In this document: positions 1 through 6,700 of the stretch, in pieces
Position numbering within the stretch: position 1 is the first letter of the stretch
How the letters are laid out: the number at the start of each line of letters is the position of its first letter
NCBI GenBank assembly: GCA_039815505.1
Contig: JBCBZE010000173.1
Location: 1 to 7,431 of the forward strand
Source: CANLWN01 sp039815505
GTDB lineage: Bacteria > Bacteroidota > Bacteroidia > Flavobacteriales > Flavobacteriaceae
Direction: 5' to 3'
DNA length: 7,431 nt
The notes under the pieces: model-generated
What the model was told of the DNA's origin: nothing
What the model saw: only the letters and a program-made list of their open reading frames with translations
The model's database searches: none
Program-made: the position numbers and the translations under genes

Positions 1-786
1 ATTAAGGAAGAAGTATACCTTTTGGTCGTAAATGCCTCCAATATTGATAAAGATTGGAAGCATATTTCGAAATACAATGAGGCTATCGGGGCTACCCTTC
101 GGAATATATCCGAAGACTATTCCCTTTTGGCCATCCAAGGGCCAAAAGCGGTAGAAGCCATGCAATCCCTGACTTCCGTAAATTTATCCGATATTAAATT
201 CTATACATTTGAAGTTGCCGATTTTGCAGGTATAGCACATGTCATTATCTCCGCGACCGGTTATACGGGATCGGGAGGTTTTGAGATATATTGTAAAAAT
301 GAGGAAGTACAACAGGTTTGGGAACATGTATTGAAAGCTGGGGCCGATTATGGTATAAAGCCCATAGGATTGGCCGCGCGGGATACCTTACGATTGGAAA
401 TGGGATATTGCTTATATGGGAACGATATCAACGATGAAACTTCTCCTTTTGAAGCAGGCTTGGGATGGATTACCAAATTCTCCAAGGATTTTGTGAACAG
501 CGAAGAGTTGGCAAAGGAAAAAAAGCTTGGGACAAAACGAAAACTTATCGCTTTTGAATTGGACGATAGAGGAATTCCAAGACATGATTACGATATCGTG
601 GACAGTAATGGAGGTATTATAGGAACCGTTACTTCAGGGACTATGTCCCCCTCCTTGGGAATAGGAATAGGATTGGGCTACGTACCTAAAATATTTTCGG
701 AAATAGGAAGTAAAATTTATATACAGATCCGAAAAAAGAGCGTACCCGCCACCGTTGTAAAATTACCTTTTTATAAAGGCCAATGA
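1..786 (+). CDS. gcvT: Aminomethyltransferase, glycine cleavage T-protein (5' end missing)
   Basis: T-protein of the glycine cleavage system. In the family it takes the aminomethyl group carried on lipoyl-H-protein, transfers the methylene to tetrahydrofolate and releases ammonia, in the cytoplasm. The frame is open from base 1, so the gene begins upstream. 261 codons are present; the family is usually about 360 residues, so roughly 100 N-terminal residues are missing. The TTG at 22 is an internal leucine, not a start. Visible family motifs, numbered from base 1: NASNIDKD (11-18), in the region that forms the folate/active site; TGYTGSGGFEIY, the usual TGYTGE-GxE loop with Ser in place of Glu; ARDTLRLEMGYCLYGNDI; SPFEAGLGW; and the C-terminal barrel signature GTVTSGTMSPSLG. 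The TGA stop overlaps the ATG of the next gene (ATGA), so translational coupling is likely. The identification is secure. Confidence 0.96.
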   Translation: MKEEVYLLVVNASNIDKDWKHISKYNEAIGATLRNISEDYSLLAIQGPKAVEAMQSLTSVNLSDIKFYTFEVADFAGIAHVIISATGYTGSGGFEIYCKNEEVQQVWEHVLKAGADYGIKPIGLAARDTLRLEMGYCLYGNDINDETSPFEAGLGWITKFSKDFVNSEELAKEKKLGTKRKLIAFELDDRGIPRHDYDIVDSNGGIIGTVTSGTMSPSLGIGIGLGYVPKIFSEIGSKIYIQIRKKSVPATVVKLPFYKGQ

Positions 787-1697
787 TTAATTTTCAAGAG
801 ATCATCGAGGGAATTACAAAAACACTTTCCGAGCTTGGGGACCAAGGTACGGTTGCGTCCTATATTCCGGAATTGGCCAAAGTAAACAAAACCAAATTTG
901 GAATGTTTCTTCTGGACGATAAAGGAAATGAATATGGCGCAGGTGATTTTCAAGAAGGTTTTTCCATACAAAGTATTTCCAAAGTACTTTCATTGGCCTA
1001 CGCTTTTTCAATTATTGGCGATGATTTATGGAAACGTGTAGGGGTAGAACCCTCCGGAGATCCATTTAATCATCTTTCCCTGTTGGAACTGGAAAACGGA
1101 ATTCCAAGAAATCCACTTATAAATGCAGGGGCCATAGTTATTGCGGATATATTGATATCCCATCTAGAAAATCCAAAGGAAGATTTCTTATCCTACATAA
1201 GGGACATAGCGAACGATACCACTATAAACTTTGATTTGGACGTAGCGAAATCAGAAAAAGAAACCGGTTTTCGAAATTACGCCGCCGCCAATCTGCTAAA
1301 GTCGTATGGAAACCTGGAGAACGATGTGGAAACTGTGCTTGATTTTTATTTTCACCAATGTTCCTTACATATGTCCTGTAGACAATTGGCCCATGTATTT
1401 TATGTTTTCACAAACCGGGGAAAATGTTTGCGGAACAATAAATTTCTTGAGCTCAATCATGTAAAACGCATCAGTGCCCTTATGTTGACATGCGGTTTCT
1501 ATGATGAAGCGGGCGAATTCGCTTTTGAAGTAGGCCTCCCAGGAAAGAGTGGGGTTGGCGGTGGTATTGTAGCATTATTACCCAACGAGTTTTGCGTGGC
1601 CACTTGGTCACCCGGTTTAAATCCCAAAGGAAATTCCAAACTGGGAATGTTGGCTTTGGAACAATTGACCACCAAAACCGGATTATCAATTTTTTAG
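783..1697 (+). CDS. glsA: Glutaminase (serine-dependent beta-lactamase fold family)
   Basis: Hydrolyses L-glutamine to L-glutamate and ammonia in the cytoplasm. At 304 residues it has the normal length of the bacterial glutaminase family (E. coli YbaS/YneH, B. subtilis YbgJ). The catalytic SxxK motif is present as SISK (Ser64, Lys67) in the context GFSIQSISKVLSL. Other family blocks are NPLINAGAI (Asn114), SEKETGFRNYAAANLL with the conserved Glu and Asn of the substrate pocket, DFYFHQCSL, and near the C terminus GFYDEAGEFAFEVGLPGKSGVGGGI cut here in two parts: GFYDEAGEFAF then EVGLPGKSGVGGGI. All expected catalytic positions appear intact. The ATG start at 783 lies inside the gcvT stop (ATGA), which fixes the start and implies coupled translation. 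The gene ends with TAG and the next gene follows in the same frame. Pairing with gcvT places two ammonia-releasing reactions in one unit; whether they are functionally linked is inference. Confidence 0.96.
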   Translation: MINFQEIIEGITKTLSELGDQGTVASYIPELAKVNKTKFGMFLLDDKGNEYGAGDFQEGFSIQSISKVLSLAYAFSIIGDDLWKRVGVEPSGDPFNHLSLLELENGIPRNPLINAGAIVIADILISHLENPKEDFLSYIRDIANDTTINFDLDVAKSEKETGFRNYAAANLLKSYGNLENDVETVLDFYFHQCSLHMSCRQLAHVFYVFTNRGKCLRNNKFLELNHVKRISALMLTCGFYDEAGEFAFEVGLPGKSGVGGGIVALLPNEFCVATWSPGLNPKGNSKLGMLALEQLTTKTGLSIF

Positions 1698-1700
1698 CTT

Positions 1701-2522
1701 TTGGACAAGAGAAGAATCCTCATATTAGGCGCCAGCGGTTTCATCGGCAATGCCATATACAAAGAACTACGTTCTTATTTCGATACCTACGGAACTTACT
1801 ATTCCAATCGTAAAACATTCGAGGATAATCAGCAATTTTTAAGGTATGACCTTGAAGAAGATGATGTATATCAGCTATTGGAACACGTAAGGCCCTATTC
1901 CATAATTTCTGCATTGCGGGGAAACTTCGCGGCCCAGGTACAGGCGCATCAACATATCATGGAATATATCGTAAAAAACAACTGTAAACTATATTTTATT
2001 TCTTCGGCCAATGTCTTTGATGCCTATAGCAAATATCCCTCCTATGAACAAGATAAAACCCTCTCGGAAAGTATCTACGGTAAATTGAAAATAAGAATAG
2101 AAAACATGATGTTAAGGCTTCCCGAAGAGAAGATAGCAATTGTAAGGGTGCCGATGGTTTTTGGTAATAATTCACCAAGGATAAAGGAGATAAAAAGTGC
2201 CTTGGCCCAGAAAGAACCTATAGAAGTATTTCCGAATTTAATTATTAACGTAACCAATGATGACAAGCTTACCCAACAATTGCACTATCTTATAAACCGC
2301 GATAAAAAGGGAATTTTTCATTTGGGAAGTAAAGATTTGGTGCACCATGAGGACTTTATCCAAGAAATTGTAAATAGAATCGGAGTGCAAGAACCTATTT
2401 ATAAAAGGGTATTCACCACCAATGAAGACCGGTATTTGGCGGTATTGCCCAAAACAAATAAATTGCCTAAAAACCTACGTATAGGATATCAGGATATTAT
2501 TGACCATCATATCCTGGGTTAA
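1701..2522 (+). CDS. NAD(P)-dependent epimerase/reductase, extended SDR (RmlD-like)
   Basis: Short-chain dehydrogenase of the extended, sugar-nucleotide epimerase/reductase type, 273 residues. The N-terminal Rossmann fold shows RILILGASGFIG, with GxxGxxG at residues 10-16. The catalytic pair is YGKLK (Tyr126, Lys130), preceded by the Ser block FISSANVF (about 99-106). RVPMVFG (149-155) matches the family's R-x-x-x-V-x-G strand after the active site. The C-terminal part (about 175-273) has the usual substrate-binding layout, including FHLGS. The substrate is not evident: a dTDP-4-dehydrorhamnose reductase-like role is possible, but the gene is slightly short and no rhamnose-pathway genes are nearby. 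The start is taken as TTG at 1701 because the preceding in-frame codons are CTT and the TAG that ends the glutaminase gene, and the next Met (88) is far past the Rossmann motif. No Shine-Dalgarno sequence is seen, so expression probably depends on reinitiation after glsA. Confidence 0.85.
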   Translation: MDKRRILILGASGFIGNAIYKELRSYFDTYGTYYSNRKTFEDNQQFLRYDLEEDDVYQLLEHVRPYSIISALRGNFAAQVQAHQHIMEYIVKNNCKLYFISSANVFDAYSKYPSYEQDKTLSESIYGKLKIRIENMMLRLPEEKIAIVRVPMVFGNNSPRIKEIKSALAQKEPIEVFPNLIINVTNDDKLTQQLHYLINRDKKGIFHLGSKDLVHHEDFIQEIVNRIGVQEPIYKRVFTTNEDRYLAVLPKTNKLPKNLRIGYQDIIDHHILG

Positions 2523-2604
2523 TCCAATATCTTACCAGGCCTTTCTATGTATAATTAAAAGTAAGCGTGGTAATTTTCATAACTTTATGAAAAAGTAGCA
2601 TCTC

Positions 2605-2889
2605 ATGGAAAAACTTTCGGAAGAACAGATTGTAAAAAAATTAAACACTTTAAACGGTTGGCAGTATATAGACGGCGCCATAGAAAATTCCTTTACATTC
2701 CATAATTTCAAGGAGGCGTTTGCCACAATGACCCGAATTGCTTTTGAGTGCGAGGCCCAAAATCATCATCCGGATTGGAGCAATGTGTACAATTCCCTGA
2801 AAATTCGACTGAACACCCACGACGCAAATGGAATCACACAAAATGATTTTGATCTTGCGCTCATGATTGACAAAATTGTAGATCAATAG
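2605..2889 (+). CDS. Pterin-4a-carbinolamine dehydratase
   Basis: Small cytoplasmic enzyme (94 residues, typical length) that dehydrates 4a-hydroxytetrahydrobiopterin to quinonoid dihydrobiopterin, recycling the cofactor of aromatic amino acid hydroxylases. The family signature is complete: Glu50-x3-His54-His55-Pro56 (EAQNHHPDW), Tyr62, THDANGIT with His72, and Asp81. The Gly18-Trp19 turn near the N terminus (LNGWQY) is also typical. The start is the ATG at 2605; no good Shine-Dalgarno sequence precedes it, as is common in Bacteroidota. It lies 82 bases after the epimerase gene and 72 bases before yebC, so it may be read from upstream or from a weak promoter of its own. No phenylalanine hydroxylase gene is in the window, so its partner here is unknown. 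The common gene names are phhB or PCD; the family call is firm but the physiological pterin is not shown. Confidence 0.94.
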   Translation: MEKLSEEQIVKKLNTLNGWQYIDGAIENSFTFHNFKEAFATMTRIAFECEAQNHHPDWSNVYNSLKIRLNTHDANGITQNDFDLALMIDKIVDQ

Positions 2890-2904
2890 GTATAACGTAT
2901 GGGC

Positions 2905-2934
2905 TTGTAGCACTAGCAAATTTTGTTAAATTTG
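2905..2934 (+). promoter_or_regulatory. Bacteroidota-type promoter of yebC
   Basis: TTG at 2905-2907 and TAAATTTG at 2927-2934 are separated by 19 bases. The second element is an exact match to the TAnnTTTG (-7) consensus of the Bacteroidota primary sigma factor, and the first matches three of the four bases of TTTG (-33). Transcription would start near 2940, leaving a leader of only about 20 bases before the yebC ATG at 2962. The site lies wholly between the dehydratase stop and yebC, so yebC probably has its own transcript. Confidence 0.65.
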
Positions 2935-2961
2935 TGGCTGTTCAATTAAATGTAACATATA

Positions 2962-3672
2962 ATGGGTAGAGCTTTTGAGTTTAGAAAAGCAAGGAAAATG
3001 AAGCGTTGGTCGGCCATGTCCAAGGCCTTCACACGTATCGGGAAAGACATTGTAATGGCGGTTAAGGAAGGGGGTCCCGATCCGGATGCCAATTCCCGAC
3101 TACGAGCGGTAATTCAGAATGCCAAATCGGTCAATATGCCCAAGGACAATATTGAACGGGCCATAAAAAGAGCATCGGACAAGAGTTTGGGCGATTTTAA
3201 AGAAGTATTGTTCGAAGGTTATGCGCCCCATGGGATTGCCATATTGATAGAAACTGCCACGGACAATAATACAAGGACCGTAGCCAATGTACGTAGCTAC
3301 TTTAATAAATGTAATGGCAGTTTAGGTACTTCCGGTTCCGTGGAGTTCATGTTCGACCATACCTGTAATTTTAGGATCAATGCAGAAGGTATCGACCCGG
3401 AAGAACTGGAACTGGAGATGATCGATTATGGAGCGGAGGAAGTTTTTGTGGACGATGATGGCATACTAATTTATGCCCCTTTTGAAAGTTTTGGTGCTAT
3501 CCAGAAAGCATTGGAAAACCAGGAAATAGACATTCTATCCTCCGGTTTTGAACGTATCCCACAAGTGACCAAAGAACTTACGGAAGAACAGATAGCGGAT
3601 GTGGAAAAGCTATTGGAAAAAATTGAGGAAGATGATGATGTACAGAATGTATACCACACCATGAAGGAGTAA
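2962..3672 (+). CDS. yebC: YebC/PmpR/TACO1 family protein
   Basis: Conserved cytoplasmic protein of 236 residues, close to the usual ~240-250. Older annotations call the family a transcriptional regulator (PmpR). Members have also been linked to translation: mitochondrial TACO1, and bacterial YebC-type proteins that relieve ribosome stalling at proline-rich stretches. Family blocks in order: basic N terminus MGRAFEFRKARKMKRW; EGGPDPDANSRLRAVIQNAK followed by NMPKDNIERAIKRA; FEGYAPHGIAILIETATDN with NTRTVANVRSYF; GSLGTSGSVEFMF; and the acidic C-terminal block EDDDVQNVYHTM. The N terminus begins MGR rather than the MAGHSKW of E. coli YebC, as in other Bacteroidota copies as I recall them, so the subfamily is not settled. 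It has its own promoter immediately upstream and a strong terminator downstream. An ATG immediately followed by TAA lies 12 bases ahead of the start, in the same frame. Confidence 0.95.
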   Translation: MGRAFEFRKARKMKRWSAMSKAFTRIGKDIVMAVKEGGPDPDANSRLRAVIQNAKSVNMPKDNIERAIKRASDKSLGDFKEVLFEGYAPHGIAILIETATDNNTRTVANVRSYFNKCNGSLGTSGSVEFMFDHTCNFRINAEGIDPEELELEMIDYGAEEVFVDDDGILIYAPFESFGAIQKALENQEIDILSSGFERIPQVTKELTEEQIADVEKLLEKIEEDDDVQNVYHTMKE

Positions 3673-3691
3673 ATGAATGAATCAATACTAT

Positions 3692-3720
3692 AAAAAAAGA
3701 GGCCCATTGGGCCTCTTTTT
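3692..3720. terminator. Bidirectional intrinsic terminator between convergent genes
   Basis: GAGGCCCA-T-TGGGCCTC (3699-3715) is a perfect palindrome, flanked by seven A on the left and five T on the right. This makes a GC-rich stem that extends through the A/T flanks. Read rightward it ends in TTTTT, 19 bases after the yebC stop. Read leftward it ends in a run of seven T, 20 bases after the stop of the large minus-strand gene. It can therefore end transcripts from both sides. Confidence 0.92.
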
Positions 3721-3740
3721 ATCGTAAGAACAAATACACA

Positions 3741-6700
3741 TTACTTTTCTATCACCATCTGCTTTTGGGAGCTATTGCCTCTTTTGTCCAAAGTCTTTAA
3801 AATGTAATTCCCGGATGGCAAGGAATCAACATCCAATCTATAGGCATTACCTTCTTTTATTCTTTTGGCATCATAGGTTTGTACCAATCTACCTATCATA
3901 TCAAAAACCATAATTTGTTCTATCTCCGAAGGCGTTTCAAAACTAGCATTTATGGCAACCTTTGCCGGATTGGGATAGATACTCAGCGTATTGACCTGCG
4001 CTTGCCCCGATGGTACTATGATTTCTTCAAAAATTTCAAAGTTTATGGTCAAGGGGTTACCCGAAAGACCATCCAGATTATCCTCGGAAAATGCAGTGGC
4101 CGTAAGAGTGTAATTTCCAACTATAAAAGTATTTCCCCTATAATCTCCCGCATTATCCCCAAAAAGGGCGTAAGGTGCAACATTCTCCGTCATATCCTGA
4201 TTTTGTGCTCCGCTCAATTGCAAACGTACACTCATGGTACCCATGGAGGTATTGGCACGAATATTTGCAAAAGTATTCGGTAATTCGGTAAGGTTGATGG
4301 CGATCCCATCGACTAGGTCCAGCATGTCTTCATCCGTATCGGCATCTACCAATGTAAAACCGATAACTTGGGGTATTTGAGGTTGATTATCCTCAAAAAC
4401 CTCAAAATTTATGGTTATGGGAGTACCTTCCATTCCTTGGAGGTCCTCTTCTGAAAAAGCAGTAACGGTTAGACTATAGTTTCCCGATAACAGGGTTCGC
4501 CCCCTATAATTACCCCCAATGTCCCCAAACAGTGCATAGGGTTCAACATTCTCCGTTCCAATGCTGTTGATTTCACCTGTGAGTACAAAACGTACACTCA
4601 TAGCATCGTTAGAGGTATTGGCTCGGATATTGATAAAGCTTGTTGGTAAATTTGCCAAATTAATGGAATCCCCATCGATTACGTTAAGAATGTCTTGATT
4701 GGTGTTAGCGTCTACCAGCGTAAAACTTACTATAGAAAGCATACCCGTATCCCCTGTGGGGCCCTGATTTCCGGGAGAACCAATGGCGGGCTCGCCCAAA
4801 TCGCTCAAAATAGTGGTTGCCACGGGTAAATTGGGACCCACACCCACTTCACTAAAAGCCGATAGACCAACATCATAGGACGCTCCATTGGTGGAAGCAG
4901 GATAAGCCTCAAAATCAACTATTTCTCCATTGACAAAAAGGGTAACCCCATCCCCATTTCCACTGAGGCCCGAACCATCGTATGTGCCAATCTGTACATC
5001 CGTTAGATCGTATACCGACGCCCATACCTCTAAAAACTCAGTGATATTGCTGTCATCTATGGCAATAACGGTCTCCCCCGGTTGTATTGAAGTTATACCA
5101 CTGATCACATCAGCGGTGGTTACATCCTGGGAATCATCATCAAAAGCCAAAACCCCTATGTCCGGTGTCCAAGCACCAGCACCATTGTTCGTAATCTCAA
5201 ACCAATCTGCCGTAAGGTTAGAACCATTCGTATTTCCAGGCCATATTTCAGTAATCTGAAGGTTCGGCACATCAGCTTCAATAAACTCAAAACTTAATGA
5301 TAATGGATTACCTGCCAAACCGCCAAGATCGTCTTCACTAAACGGTATGGCCACCAAATCATACTTACCAAGCAAGAATTGATTGGCAGCGAAATTACCT
5401 GTGTTATCTCCAAAGAGGGCATATGGTTCAAAATTTTCGGTGTTTATCTGATTTTGTGGTCCGCTTAATTGAAAGCTAACGCTTTCTATATCATCGGTAC
5501 CCTCTGCCCTTATCGCAAGGTTCTTTGTGGGCAAGCTTCCCAGATTGATGACCACACCCTCATTAATTTCCATAATATCCGTGTTGGTATCGGCATTTAC
5601 CAAAATAAATTCGGTCAATGTCAATGCCTGTTGTGCTCCATTGGAGTACACGGAAATAGTATTGCTATCTTCATTGGCAAGTATTAAAAGGTTTGCACCG
5701 TTGGGGCTGTCCGCCGCTTCAACAAAAGTAAGGCCTTCCGGTTCGCTGTCACCGGGGGAAGTAAGGTATTGAACAAATATAGGAGCCGAAGGAACGGTAA
5801 CATCGTATACCGCTACGCCCTCTGCCCTTTCCAAACCTATAAATGCATATGTGCGATCATTTATGGTTCCTACGGTTACGCCTTCAGGTTCTGGACCTTT
5901 ATTGTCACTTCGCCCATCAAAACCACTAGGGTCGCTGACATTGGCAAATGCGATAGCCTCCAATTGGTTTCCGCTATCGAATACAATATCGCCCGCCGCG
6001 TCCCTAATGGTAAAGGATCGCGATCCATAGGAGAATAGTTGATCAAAATCACCATCGTTATCAATATCACCGTCAATGGTGGATACCAGTATGCGACCCA
6101 GATTTTCATCTAACTGTAACGTAGCGGCATTGGGAAAAGCCGTCGGATCAAGAATCAAATTACCCACTCTTTCGTCTTCGCTCCTTGCATCTCCCTCATT
6201 GGCGGTAATCGTATACGTTTCTGTCCCGATGGTAAAAGTAGCAATAGCATCTGGTTGATATAACCCAAACAGAGGTTGCGTTCTTAGGTTACCTGCAATA
6301 TCGTCTCCATCACTGGCATCCAATTCATTGCCCATTATACTATGGTCCTGGGTACCCAGGGGCCTAACTTCCGAGATCGTCGCAGTAGCAATCGTAACCA
6401 CAGCGATCGCATTGTTTTCCTGTAAGGCAACAAAAGCTGTGGTACCATCATCCGATAAAGCTATATATTCCGGTTCCACATCCTGGGCAACGGTTTTACC
6501 AGGGAAAATACGAACACCGGCAGCTCTTAAAGTGGCCGCATCAAAGCTGTCAAAATCAGCAGTGGCTATATTGGTAACGGTAGTGCCGTCAAAATCTATC
6601 ACAGATACCGAACCATCGGGGTCAATATCACCATTAGGTTGTCCTTCATTTGCAACGAGTGCTTGGGTGCCGTTTTTTGTGAAAGTCACAAAATCGGGAA

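Noticed and set aside
22..24. TTG at 22 as a start for gcvT
   Set aside because: It codes for an internal leucine in the conserved YLLVVNASN block; the frame is open from base 1.
2513..2539. CCTGG...CCAGG inverted repeat at the end of the epimerase gene as a terminator
   Set aside because: The stem is only five base pairs with a long loop, overlaps the coding end and has no following T-run.
2571..2587. Promoter ahead of the pterin dehydratase gene (TAATTTTC at 2571-2578, TAACTTTA at 2580-2587)
   Set aside because: Each matches the TAnnTTTG element with one mismatch, but no TTG/TTTG element lies at the right distance upstream, so support is too weak.
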